Source of the DNA: JAAYYM01 sp964483155
Lineage (GTDB): Bacteria; Bacillota; Clostridia; Lachnospirales; Lachnospiraceae
Length of the DNA: 26,705 nt
Assembly: GCA_964483155.1 (NCBI GenBank)
Contig: CAZAAC010000036.1
Coordinates: 1-26,705 of the forward strand
Direction: 5' to 3'
The position numbers were made by a program, and so were the translations under genes. The notes below the pieces were generated by a model. That model was not told the origin of the DNA. It made no database searches and saw only the letters and a program-made list of their open reading frames with translations. Within the stretch, counting starts at the first letter, position 1, and the number at the start of each line of letters is the position of its first letter. Below are positions 15,654 through 23,795 of this stretch, piece by piece.

Positions 15654-16925
15654 TTATTCCTGATATACAATTTTTCCTTCACATATTGTATATTTTACTT
15701 TACCAAATAGTGTTTTACCTATAAATGGTGTGTTGATAGATTTAGATACGAACTTCTGCACCGTCCATTGCTCTGACTCTGAAAAGATTATTAAATCTGC
15801 GACTGCTCCAACTTCTACATGTCCTGCTTCCAGCCTGTATAGACTTGCTGGATTAAGTGTCATTTTTCGAATCAACTGCGCTAAGGTCAGATAACCTTCT
15901 CTTACAAGATTCGTGATTCCAAGTGCTAATGCTGTTTCAAGTCCAATAATTCCACTTGGTGCCTCTGCGATTGGTTTTGCCTTTTCTTCGGCGCTATGTG
16001 GTGCATGATCAGTAGCAATCAAGTCTATTGTATCATCCTGCAGTCCTCGAATAATAGCCTGTCTATCCTCTTCAGTACGAAGAGGTGGATTCATCTTTGC
16101 AAGTGTTCCGTATTTTCGTACATCCTCCTCCGTTAAGGAAAAATGATGAGGCGTGACCTCTGCATATATACTTGCCTCTTTTTCAAATTGTCTTTTCTTT
16201 GCCTGTCGAATAAATTCCACGGTTTGTCCTGCGCTGATGTGTTGGATATTTAATCTCGCTCCCGTCTCTTCTGCTATCATAAGATCACGCTTTACGAGCA
16301 AGCTCTCCGCCTCCGCTGGTGAACCTGTCATACCAAAATAGTTTGCCACGCTTCCCGCATTAATGCCATTATCAGTAATCAGTCTTGGATCTTCTTCATG
16401 CAAACTGATTGGTATATTCATTTCTTTTGAAATTAACATGGCCTGTCTTAATAGCTTTTCATCTATAATAGGAGTCCCATCATCTGTTATGCCTGCTGCC
16501 CCGCATTTTGTTAGGTATTCTATATCTGTCAGTTTTTTCCCTTGAAGCCCTTCTGTAACACAGACTGTAGAAAGTACATGAATTTTTGTCTTTTTTCCTT
16601 CCCCAATTACATACCGCAATGTCTCTTCGTTATCGACTGCAGGCCTTGTATTTGCCATACATACAACTGTCGTATATCCTCCCTTTGCTGCCGCTTTTGC
16701 ACCTGATAAAATATCTTCCTTATATGTAAAACCTGGATCACGAAAATGCACATGTACATCAATCAACCCTGGTGCTACTACCAAACCATCTGCCTCTATA
16801 ACATCTTCCTCTTCCTGCTTTGTAAGACTGCCCATAGCCGTAATACGACTTCCCTCTACTCTGATATCCATTACTTTTTCTTTACCGGTTTTAGTATCTA
16901 TCACACGCCCATTTTTAATAATCAT
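15654..16925 (-). CDS. pyrC: Dihydroorotase
   Basis: Closes carbamoyl-aspartate to dihydroorotate, the third step of pyrimidine synthesis, using a metal pair in the cytoplasm. The 423-residue protein is of the longer amidohydrolase type. The metal-binding His58-x-His60 lies in DVHVHFRDPG. Further ligand regions are SLHEED, NIQHISAG and the active-site Asp in ATDHAPHSAEEK. The ATG at 16925 is preferred because it begins the family's usual MIIKNGRVID and has GGGAG about 10 nt upstream. The frame is open a further 23 codons back to 16994, but that would overlap the promoter. It leads pyrC-pyrK-pyrD. The predicted leader of about 34 nt is too short for a PyrR attenuator. Confidence 0.96.
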   Translation of the reverse strand: MIIKNGRVIDTKTGKEKVMDIRVEGSRITAMGSLTKQEEEDVIEADGLVVAPGLIDVHVHFRDPGFTYKEDILSGAKAAAKGGYTTVVCMANTRPAVDNEETLRYVIGEGKKTKIHVLSTVCVTEGLQGKKLTDIEYLTKCGAAGITDDGTPIIDEKLLRQAMLISKEMNIPISLHEEDPRLITDNGINAGSVANYFGMTGSPAEAESLLVKRDLMIAEETGARLNIQHISAGQTVEFIRQAKKRQFEKEASIYAEVTPHHFSLTEEDVRKYGTLAKMNPPLRTEEDRQAIIRGLQDDTIDLIATDHAPHSAEEKAKPIAEAPSGIIGLETALALGITNLVREGYLTLAQLIRKMTLNPASLYRLEAGHVEVGAVADLIIFSESEQWTVQKFVSKSINTPFIGKTLFGKVKYTICEGKIVYQE

Positions 16926-16965
16926 ATTCCATTTCTCCCAATCATAAGCCTGCATAATCATTTGC

Positions 16966-16994
16966 ATTGTATCACACACATAATAACTTATCAA
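16966..16994 (-). promoter_or_regulatory. Predicted promoter of the pyrC-pyrK-pyrD operon
   Basis: Minus-strand -35 TTGATA (16989-16994, five of six), 17-nt spacer ending in TGA, -10 TACAAT (16966-16971, five of six): a strong extended -10 promoter. Confidence 0.7.
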
Positions 16995-17038
16995 ATACGC
17001 TTTCTCATGCTATTTTCATATAATCCTTTAAAAAGCAG

Positions 17039-17067
17039 TTGTGAAAACCAGAATGACGAAGTATAAT
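17039..17067 (+). promoter_or_regulatory. Predicted promoter of plsC
   Basis: -35 TTGTGA (17039-17044), 17-nt spacer, perfect -10 TATAAT (17062-17067). The start site expected near 17074 would fall immediately before the Shine-Dalgarno GGAGGA (17075-17080), giving a leader of only about 16 nt. Confidence 0.55.
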
Positions 17068-17089
17068 AATTCACGGAGGAATTAAAATC

Positions 17090-17827
17090 ATGATTCGATT
17101 TATATCTGCAGTATTATTTGTTGTTTTATTTTTAATACTAAGTATTCCGCTTTTAATTACAGAGTGGATTATTGGTAAATTTAATCCTTCTGTCAAGGAA
17201 AAGAGTTCACTTGCCATCGTCAATTGGGCTTTCGGTATCGTAATCTGGTTATCTGGTGTAAATCTCACTATTATTGGTGAAGAAAATATACCAAAGGATA
17301 AAGCTGTACTTTATATTAGTAACCATAGAAGTTATTTTGACATTGTATTAACTTATGTCCGCGTTCCGAGACCAACTGGCTATATTGCAAAAAAAGAGAT
17401 GTTACGGATTCCCCTCCTGTCTAACTGGATGAAAAATCTGCATTGCCTCTTTTTAGACCGGGATGATTTGAAAGAAGGGCTAAAAACTATATTGAAAGCA
17501 ATCAATCTTATCAAAAGCGGGGTTTCTATCTGTATTTTCCCCGAGGGTACTCGCAATAAGGTAGATACCCTGATGCCTTTTAAAGAAGGAAGTCTTAAGA
17601 TTGCTGAAAAAACTGGCTGTCCCATCATTCCTATTGCAATTACAAATTCTGCTGAAATCTTTGAAAATCATTTTCCAAAGTTTAAGAAATGTGATGTTAT
17701 TATTGAATATGGCAAACCCATTAATATAAATGAGTTAGAGAAAGAACAGAAAAAACGTTTAGGTTCCTATACACAAAACATCATTGCTGATATGCTTAAC
17801 AATCACATCAAACCCCATGCCATGTGA
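17090..17827 (+). CDS. plsC: 1-acyl-sn-glycerol-3-phosphate acyltransferase
   Basis: Adds the second acyl chain to lysophosphatidic acid, giving phosphatidic acid at the membrane. The 245-residue protein has one N-terminal membrane helix (about 5-25) and a second hydrophobic stretch near 41-56. The catalytic NHxxxxD motif is His79 to Asp84 (SNHRSYFD), and the substrate-binding FPEGTR motif is complete. The ATG at 17090 has GGAGGA at 9 nt. It is the only plus-strand gene between pyrC and murF. Its last 69 nt lie opposite the 3' end of murF, and its terminator lies wholly inside murF. It could be one of several acyltransferase paralogues, so acyl or acceptor specificity is not settled. Confidence 0.92.
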   Translation: MIRFISAVLFVVLFLILSIPLLITEWIIGKFNPSVKEKSSLAIVNWAFGIVIWLSGVNLTIIGEENIPKDKAVLYISNHRSYFDIVLTYVRVPRPTGYIAKKEMLRIPLLSNWMKNLHCLFLDRDDLKEGLKTILKAINLIKSGVSICIFPEGTRNKVDTLMPFKEGSLKIAEKTGCPIIPIAITNSAEIFENHFPKFKKCDVIIEYGKPININELEKEQKKRLGSYTQNIIADMLNNHIKPHAM

Positions 17828-19159
17828 AGCTTTAACTAATATTGTGTCACCCTGTTGAAGGGTGGCACTTATTTTTTGTATTGCTTCATCACGCGTTTGA
17901 TAATAAATAATACTCCCCTTACTGCCCTTTTCCGTGTTTGCTTTCACTGCTGCCTCGTTCATAAATTGAGCCTTTTCACCAATAAATATTACGATATCCG
18001 TTTTTGATTTAGATATATAATCACCAATTTCAGAATGTAATGCATCTGCATTTTCACCGAGCTCGAACATATCTCCTAGAATTGCAACTTTTCTTGTAGG
18101 TGCTTCTCCCAGTAAATCTATTGCTGCTTTCATAGACATAGGATTCGCATTATAACAATCATCAATAATCATATATCTATCTGTCTTAATTAAATGGCTC
18201 CTGCCACTCAGAGCTTCCACTGTGCTAAGTCCTTCCTGTATCATTTGAATAGTCAGATTCATGATTGTCCCAACCGCTATTGCCGCCAGTGCATTATCCA
18301 CCATATGACTACCTGGTATTGGAATTTTAATATCAAATAAATCCGTCGCCGTATGAATCTTACATGCACTTCCAGCAAATCCATTATTTACAATATCTGT
18401 TGCAAAGATATCATTGTGCTCTCCTACGCCAAAAAAAAGTGGTTTAATATTATTGATACTATCTAATTTTGATAGATTCTTATCATCCCCGTTTAGACAA
18501 ATATAACCTTGCTCATTCATGAAATCAAATATTTCTGATTTTGCTTTTAAAATACCCTCTTGTGACTTTAAGTTTTCTAGATGACAGTTCCCAATATTAG
18601 TAATGACACATATGTCTGGTTTTGCAATTTCACTCAGTCTGTGCATCTCTCCGAAGTCACTGATTCCCATTTCTACAACTGCAACCTCATGCTCTTCTCT
18701 AATTTTAAGAATGGTAAGTGGAAGTCCCACTTCATTATTAAGATTTCCAACCGTTTTTAATACCTTATATTTCTGCTCTAATACTGCTGCTATCATTTCC
18801 TTTGTACTAGTTTTTCCTACACTTCCTGTGATTCCCACTACCGTAATGTCCAAAACACTTCTGTAATACTTGGCAATATCCTTAAGTGCCTGAAAACTAT
18901 CTTTTACAAGAATATAAGCTCTTTCCTCATTATTCGGCGCTTTTTCCACAATAGTGCATATAGCTCCCTTTTCAAATACATTGTCAATAAAATCATGTCC
19001 ATCTACGCGCGCGCCACGTGTTGCAATAAAGAGTGATCCCTGCTCTACTAATCGACTGTCTATTACTACTGATGATACCTCTGTCGCCTTTATTTTATCT
19101 GCCCCAACATAAGTTCCACCACAAGCTTTTGCAATATTTGTAACTGACATATATTTCAT
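17759..19159 (-). CDS. murF: UDP-MurNAc-tripeptide--D-alanyl-D-alanine ligase
   Basis: Adds D-Ala-D-Ala to the UDP-MurNAc-tripeptide, finishing the cytoplasmic peptidoglycan precursor. The 466-residue protein has the Mur ligase layout. The N-terminal substrate domain (about 1-100) contains SRLVEQGSLFIATRG, the ATP loop GITGSVGKTS lies at 109-118, and a C-terminal domain includes DDCYNANPMSMKAAI and LGDMFELG. The ATG at 19159 is chosen because GGAG lies about 9 nt upstream; an earlier in-frame ATG at 19174 lacks a site. It follows ddl by 27 nt, so the enzyme that makes D-Ala-D-Ala and the one that uses it are made together. Its 3' end overlaps plsC by 69 bp, and codons for ATLQQGDT form the plsC terminator. 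No murF terminator was found. Confidence 0.97.
   Translation of the reverse strand: MKYMSVTNIAKACGGTYVGADKIKATEVSSVVIDSRLVEQGSLFIATRGARVDGHDFIDNVFEKGAICTIVEKAPNNEERAYILVKDSFQALKDIAKYYRSVLDITVVGITGSVGKTSTKEMIAAVLEQKYKVLKTVGNLNNEVGLPLTILKIREEHEVAVVEMGISDFGEMHRLSEIAKPDICVITNIGNCHLENLKSQEGILKAKSEIFDFMNEQGYICLNGDDKNLSKLDSINNIKPLFFGVGEHNDIFATDIVNNGFAGSACKIHTATDLFDIKIPIPGSHMVDNALAAIAVGTIMNLTIQMIQEGLSTVEALSGRSHLIKTDRYMIIDDCYNANPMSMKAAIDLLGEAPTRKVAILGDMFELGENADALHSEIGDYISKSKTDIVIFIGEKAQFMNEAAVKANTEKGSKGSIIYYQTRDEAIQKISATLQQGDTILVKASHGMGFDVIVKHISNDVLCIGT
17844..17876 (+). terminator. plsC terminator embedded in murF
   Basis: 10-bp stem GTGTCACCCT / AGGGTGGCAC (17844-17853 and 17859-17868, one G-T pair) with a 5-nt loop, followed by TTATTTTTT. 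It begins 17 nt after the plsC stop. On the other strand the same bases are murF codons. Confidence 0.8.
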
Positions 19160-19186
19160 GACTTTTCGCTCCATATTTCATCATAT

Positions 19187-20233
19187 TTATTTTTTTACAT
19201 TATATTTGGAAAATGATACTTCAATAATCCATTCACACAAATCATCAAATGATTTTCCGATTACCGCGGCCTCCTGCGGCAATAAGCTGGTAGGTGTCAT
19301 CCCCGGCAAGGTATTCGCTTCTAAACAATAAATATTGTTATTCTCATCCAGCATAAAATCCATTCTGGCATATGTTTCTATTCCTAACACTTCTACTACT
19401 CTTTCGGCGATAAATTGCATTGCTTTTGAAATGATAGGATCGAGATCGGCCGGACAAGTCTCGACTGCACTTCCTGCCTGATATTTGTTCTTATAATCAT
19501 AAAAACCCTCTATAGGTGCAATCTCAATAATTGGCAAGGCCGTTCCCTCTATAACCCCAATTGAAAATTCACGTCCCTTAATATATTGTTCAACAATAAC
19601 TTTTCCCTCATACTTCTTTGCATTTTCTATTGCTTCTGCGTATTCTACATCATTATTGGTAATATATACACCTACACTTGATCCTCCGCAGCACACTTTT
19701 ACAACACATGGGTACTCCATATGAGAACCATCCTCATTATCTCCGATTAATAAATCTTTCGGTGTCGGGATATTATGGCGCATAAATAGCTGTTTCGTAA
19801 TTGCTTTGTCAATAGCGAGCGCACTGCTCTTATATCCTGTCCCTGTATATTTTATATCCAGCAGGTCAAACGCTGCCTGAATTTTACCATCTTCCCCGTT
19901 TTCACCGTGAAGTGCCAAAAAAACAATATCTGCTTTTTCACAAATATCAATGACATTCGGTCCAAATAAGCGGCCTGTTTTATCTTTCCTTATATCTTTT
20001 ATCTGCTGTATATCAGGCGCATTTTCTGCAACAGTGCTTATTTTTGAACCCCAGTCGCGTTCTGTTAAAAATAAATTTTCAATGTTATCAATAACCTCTT
20101 CATATCCCAAAAACACATCTAATAGTATTACATCGTGTCCATTTCTTTTTAATGCATTATAAATCTGTACTCCTGACACAAGAGAAACATCTCTTTCTGT
20201 GCTAATACCTCCTGCTAAAACAACTATTCTCAT
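19187..20233 (-). CDS. ddl: D-alanine--D-alanine ligase
   Basis: Joins two D-alanines with ATP for peptidoglycan synthesis. The 348-residue ATP-grasp protein opens with MRIVVLAGGISTERDVSLVSG. It has HGENGEDGKIQAAF, the ATP-site loop CCGGSSVGVYI, the omega-loop YDYKNKYQAGSAVE, whose Tyr/Lys pattern fits D-Ala-D-Ala rather than D-Ala-D-Lac ligases, and the metal/substrate end EANTLPGMTPTSLLPQEA. The ATG at 20233 is chosen because it begins the conserved N-terminus and has GAAGGTG upstream. It is one nucleotide past the stop of the GH9-like lipoprotein gene, so translation is probably coupled. It precedes murF by 27 nt. Confidence 0.97.
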   Translation of the reverse strand: MRIVVLAGGISTERDVSLVSGVQIYNALKRNGHDVILLDVFLGYEEVIDNIENLFLTERDWGSKISTVAENAPDIQQIKDIRKDKTGRLFGPNVIDICEKADIVFLALHGENGEDGKIQAAFDLLDIKYTGTGYKSSALAIDKAITKQLFMRHNIPTPKDLLIGDNEDGSHMEYPCVVKVCCGGSSVGVYITNNDVEYAEAIENAKKYEGKVIVEQYIKGREFSIGVIEGTALPIIEIAPIEGFYDYKNKYQAGSAVETCPADLDPIISKAMQFIAERVVEVLGIETYARMDFMLDENNNIYCLEANTLPGMTPTSLLPQEAAVIGKSFDDLCEWIIEVSFSKYNVKK

Positions 20234-20234
20234 C

Positions 20235-21530
20235 TTACATGACACCTTCACTTTCGCTTGCATTCATTAGTCCACTTAATATAAATATAAATGACTCCTC
20301 ACCAAATATATCTTTTTCTTCACTAAAATAGCACTCCCTATAAGGGTTTTTACCACACAAATAGTCCAAATGATTTTCTACACCAAGTATATAATCCATG
20401 CTGTTACTAATAATATTCATAAGTGTTAATAATCTTGCATTCTGTATAACTTGATAACACGACTGCTCTGTATAAACCTCTCCTGCGGATATTTTATATC
20501 CATCCTTGCTAGAAGTCTCAATAATATTAATAGCATCAGCAAAAAACTGATCCATCAGACTTGTACAAATATCTGCGTCTGTTTTATAAGTTGTTGTAAG
20601 ATAAGCGAGTGTACCATAATATCCAACTCCGTCTTTTCCCATTCCTTTTGGCATATCCTGTTTAAAAAAAATCTCTAACTCCTGTACATACTTTTTGCCA
20701 CCTGTTGCTTTATATAACTCTGCCAAAGCCCAGTAATGTTCGTCTTCTGGCAATGTTTCCTTGTTTATAGATTCCCATCCTTCTACTGCAGCTGTCAGAC
20801 ACTCTTCTGAATAATCAGTATCATATGTCTCATAAATTTCAGCAAACATAGTAATTACAGCAATTGTAGCCGCTGACTTATCCTGCTCGCGAAGCAATGC
20901 ATCTACTCTAAGACGTGCTTCTCGCAAAATATCTGGTTCTTTGTTTTCTTCCTTACCATATAGATTTGGGAAAAATTTGTAGGATAAAACTAAATCAGCT
21001 ACTATCAATGCATTTTCTTTTTGTCCGTATGCATTTGCTTTTCCAAAAATATAGTCTTTCTGCGCTTCAAGCATATCCCGATAAACAAAATCGTCAATAT
21101 GAAAAATTTCCGATATGCCACTGTCCGTTTTAACAAAATAATCTCCAACATCCGCTATCTTTGAAAAGTCACCATACGCTATGTATTCATCAGTTTTATC
21201 ATTATATTCTTTCTCAATGATCGCACTTGCATAAACCACTTCATTCGTATCCGCATCTATTACTTCAAAATACTTATCTAATCCGCTGTCACGATATATT
21301 ACCAGTTTTCTTGCCGATGTATCATATCCGATCTGATTCACCAGTAAGTTCTCTATCTTCTCGGTTTTTTCGTCCTGTTGTCCTTGTAGTTCTCCTTGTG
21401 AAATCGTAACATCTCCATTTATTTTTTCTGAAGTCTGTGTTGAATTTAATTGATTTTCGCAACCCACAAGAAAAAATGATATCCATACTATAGTACTTAA
21501 AGTCAGTAGTGTGATTCTATACTTCCTCAA
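20235..21530 (-). CDS. Lipoprotein with cellulase N-terminal Ig-like domain and degenerate GH9-like barrel
   Basis: Predicted surface lipoprotein of 431 residues, start TTG at 21530. GGAGGG stands 7 nt upstream and this start gives a clean lipoprotein signal (RKYR, hydrophobic core, LVGC with Cys24); an in-frame ATG at 21596 would add a non-signal extension. After a Gln/Ser/Glu linker, residues of about 62-145 resemble the Ig-like domain before GH9 cellulases (LVNQIGYDTSARKLVIYR, then GDFSKIADVGDYFVKTDSG and VYRDMLEAQKDYIF). The remainder resembles parts of the GH9 helical barrel: PDILREARLRVDALLREQD and MDYILGVENHLDYLCGKNP. The WxDAGD segment with the catalytic Asp pair is absent, and the C-terminal region is short with no clear NE acid motif. 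It may bind glycan without cutting it. It overlaps the upstream membrane protein gene by 14 nt and precedes ddl by 1 nt. Confidence 0.78.
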   Translation of the reverse strand: MRKYRITLLTLSTIVWISFFLVGCENQLNSTQTSEKINGDVTISQGELQGQQDEKTEKIENLLVNQIGYDTSARKLVIYRDSGLDKYFEVIDADTNEVVYASAIIEKEYNDKTDEYIAYGDFSKIADVGDYFVKTDSGISEIFHIDDFVYRDMLEAQKDYIFGKANAYGQKENALIVADLVLSYKFFPNLYGKEENKEPDILREARLRVDALLREQDKSAATIAVITMFAEIYETYDTDYSEECLTAAVEGWESINKETLPEDEHYWALAELYKATGGKKYVQELEIFFKQDMPKGMGKDGVGYYGTLAYLTTTYKTDADICTSLMDQFFADAINIIETSSKDGYKISAGEVYTEQSCYQVIQNARLLTLMNIISNSMDYILGVENHLDYLCGKNPYRECYFSEEKDIFGEESFIFILSGLMNASESEGVM

Positions 21531-23193
21531 TTTGGTCCCTCCGGCTTTTCCTTCTATTATGTATATTGACCACAAAAGCAGATCCCAAACAAACAATCGT
21601 TAGAATAAAAGACGCCTTCTGTATAAGTGTTCCCTTATATTCTACAATAATGGTTCCGTTGCTATCACCTTCCGGTAACCATACTCTACACAACCCGTTC
21701 TCGCCATCACCTGTAACCTTTAATACTTCTTTATCACCTGCGTTGTCCTTTATATACGCACTATATCCTTTATAATAAACAAATGGTACATCAATATACA
21801 TATCTTTCTCTACCTGGGTTATTATAATTTTATTACTCTCACGCTTAAATGCTATCTCATTGCCTTTATCGTTTTTTGCCACCTCGGCCTGACTCATTAA
21901 ATAATCTAAATTTTCTACAGATACTGGTAGCCACTCGCCTGCTATGATATTTGCAGTATAAGGAATATACTCAAAATAATCATTCGAATAAGAATAGTAT
22001 CCTTCTTTTGTTCTTTCAATATTATAAACTGCACTGGCACACATCATTATAATGACTGCCAATAATATATACTCCCTTGTTTTACTGCTAGTGAAATACA
22101 TATATAGAATAACAGCGCCACATATTGCAAGGCAAACAGAAGCTATTGTATAAAGTCTCCACGGAAACTGTATAAAGTCAACATATCTTCCTATCCTCTC
22201 CCACGGAAGTAGCCTAGTCGCTGCTAATGCAAAACATATTCCGAAAAACAAAATTAAATCCGTAAACTCTATTAAGCTCGTATTATCTTCTGTTTTTTTC
22301 ACAAATATACGCGGAATAATAATAACAAAAAGAGCAAATCCCAATGCCGGAAAAACGGATGAAAATACTGTTGAGACTTCCTGCATAGCATCTGCCGGAA
22401 AAATCCACTCATGATTCACATAAAACTCTGTCGATATCATCTGCTCGAGCACCGGTAACCAATATGCTATTGTTACCATTACCGTTACTATTGTTGTAAG
22501 CAATACCTTTATTACTAATTTAGGCTCTTTGACAAAAACCTTTATTTTAATCAAAAAAATGAGGAAACAAAGAACGATACACATTACAAACGAATTAAAA
22601 TGACACAAAAGTACTCCTGCAAATCCGAGCGCAAACACCCATGGTTTTTTCATATGTTCATATAAAATATCATAAATTCCATATATCACAAAAGGAATAA
22701 AAATAAATGCTGTATACTCTCCGACGGCACTCCTTATATAAACGTCATCCACATGATATTGGCACAATGTCAATACAACTGCGGCAATCGTACCTGCATA
22801 ACTACTCTTCGTAATCTGCTTTGTACAATAAAAAGTGGAAGCATAACAAATAACAAAGCAAAAAGCCACAAATAAATGATAGCTTGTATTAATGCTTACA
22901 CCAAATACTCTTAATAACGCTGGAAAATAAAGAAGAAAATCTGGATAGAACATAGAACTAGCATAACCTGCTCCTCCTAAAAAAAGTACATTGACTTTTA
23001 AAAAAGGATGACCTATTAGTATACCTTCCTTAAGGCTTTCTATACGAAGCAGATGATATGCAATATCGTGACCATTGATACAATTTTTAGTAAATAAAGG
23101 ACTGCAAGCAATGAACATTACAATAAAAAAAATAACTGTATTTATCTTTGTCTCTCTTGTCAGTTTTCCTGCTACTATATTTTTCCCCAGCAT
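21517..23193 (-). CDS. Large multi-spanning membrane protein, PTPS-related / GT-C-like
   Basis: A 558-residue protein with about 10-12 membrane helices. The N-terminal outside loop GHDIAYHLLRIESLKEG (Asp43, His47, Arg50), the MFYPDFLLYFPALLR segment and VYIRSAVGEYTAFIFIPFVIYG (Arg154, Glu159) match the membrane family called 6-pyruvoyl-tetrahydropterin synthase related, whose shape is that of GT-C glycosyltransferases: an acidic residue in the first outer loop and many helices. A soluble domain of about 110 residues follows before a last helix and a basic tail (HNRRKSRRDQ). The donor is presumably a lipid-linked sugar, but this is inference. The ATG at 23193 has GGAG at 6 nt and is preferred to the ATG at 23205. 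It heads the operon with the GH9-like lipoprotein, ddl and murF. Confidence 0.8.
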   Translation of the reverse strand: MLGKNIVAGKLTRETKINTVIFFIVMFIACSPLFTKNCINGHDIAYHLLRIESLKEGILIGHPFLKVNVLFLGGAGYASSMFYPDFLLYFPALLRVFGVSINTSYHLFVAFCFVICYASTFYCTKQITKSSYAGTIAAVVLTLCQYHVDDVYIRSAVGEYTAFIFIPFVIYGIYDILYEHMKKPWVFALGFAGVLLCHFNSFVMCIVLCFLIFLIKIKVFVKEPKLVIKVLLTTIVTVMVTIAYWLPVLEQMISTEFYVNHEWIFPADAMQEVSTVFSSVFPALGFALFVIIIPRIFVKKTEDNTSLIEFTDLILFFGICFALAATRLLPWERIGRYVDFIQFPWRLYTIASVCLAICGAVILYMYFTSSKTREYILLAVIIMMCASAVYNIERTKEGYYSYSNDYFEYIPYTANIIAGEWLPVSVENLDYLMSQAEVAKNDKGNEIAFKRESNKIIITQVEKDMYIDVPFVYYKGYSAYIKDNAGDKEVLKVTGDGENGLCRVWLPEGDSNGTIIVEYKGTLIQKASFILTIVCLGSAFVVNIHNRRKSRRDQIEEV

Positions 23194-23232
23194 GATGTAC
23201 TCCATATCTCAATATTTTATCCTATTTGAATC

Positions 23233-23261
23233 AGTATACTATTCCAAAAGCACTAGTTCAA
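23233..23261 (-). promoter_or_regulatory. Predicted promoter of the GT-C-like - lipoprotein - ddl - murF operon
   Basis: Minus-strand -35 TTGAAC (23256-23261), 17-nt spacer, -10 TATACT (23233-23238, five of six). It lies in the 99-nt gap after the MOSC gene, where no terminator was seen. Confidence 0.55.
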
Positions 23262-23292
23262 CACTTGTCTTATTATTCGCATTTTTTACAAT

Positions 23293-23748
23293 CTAATGCG
23301 CACTTTCTGTAACCTTAATAATATCTCCAACACTAATTACTCCACCTCTTACTACCTTGGTAAATATACCTTCTCGAGGCATAATGCACTCGCCCATTTT
23401 TTTATATATCTCACAACCACTATGACATTCTTTTCCTATCTGCGTTAGTTCCAGTATGACATCTTTACATTTTAATATTGCTCCAATTGGTAGTTCTTTT
23501 AAGTCAATCCCCTGCACTATTATATTTTCTCCAAAAGATCCATCCTCTACAACAGCACCTCTCTTTTTAAAATCTTCAATCTTTTCATAAGAAAGCAGAC
23601 TTACTTGTCTATGCCAATTCCCAGCATGGGCATCTTCTTTTAATCCATGATTTTCTATTACTTCACAGGTTCCAATATTTTTTTTAGCAGTACCTTTTCT
23701 TGTGCTGATACATACCGCTTTAATAATACCTGTTTCTTCTTTTTTCAT
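23293..23748 (-). CDS. MOSC domain protein
   Basis: A 151-residue single-domain protein of the MOSC family, a fold that includes the C-terminal domain of molybdenum cofactor sulfurase and YiiM-type proteins. Visible marks are CEVIENHGLKEDAHAG near the start, WHRQVSLLS, DGSFGENIIVQGIDL and the conserved Cys in IGKECHSGC, followed by REGIFTKVVRGG. The Cys is the expected sulfur- or cofactor-binding residue of the family. Its position as the last gene of a moaC-moaA-mogA run supports a role in finishing or handling the molybdenum cofactor. The ATG at 23748 has only a weak upstream site (GTGAGATG). It is 47 nt after mogA. The exact reaction is unknown. Confidence 0.9.
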   Translation of the reverse strand: MKKEETGIIKAVCISTRKGTAKKNIGTCEVIENHGLKEDAHAGNWHRQVSLLSYEKIEDFKKRGAVVEDGSFGENIIVQGIDLKELPIGAILKCKDVILELTQIGKECHSGCEIYKKMGECIMPREGIFTKVVRGGVISVGDIIKVTESAH

Positions 23749-23795
23749 ATCATCTCACAACTTTTCATTTTATTTCATTCCCAAATAGATCTACA

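Noticed and set aside
16926..17000. PyrR-type attenuator before the pyr operon
   Set aside because: The predicted transcript start leaves only about 34 nt of leader, with no terminator or antiterminator hairpins.
23749..23795. Seven-codon leader frame before the MOSC gene
   Set aside because: It overlaps the start in ATGA fashion but has no proper binding site, so chance is likely.
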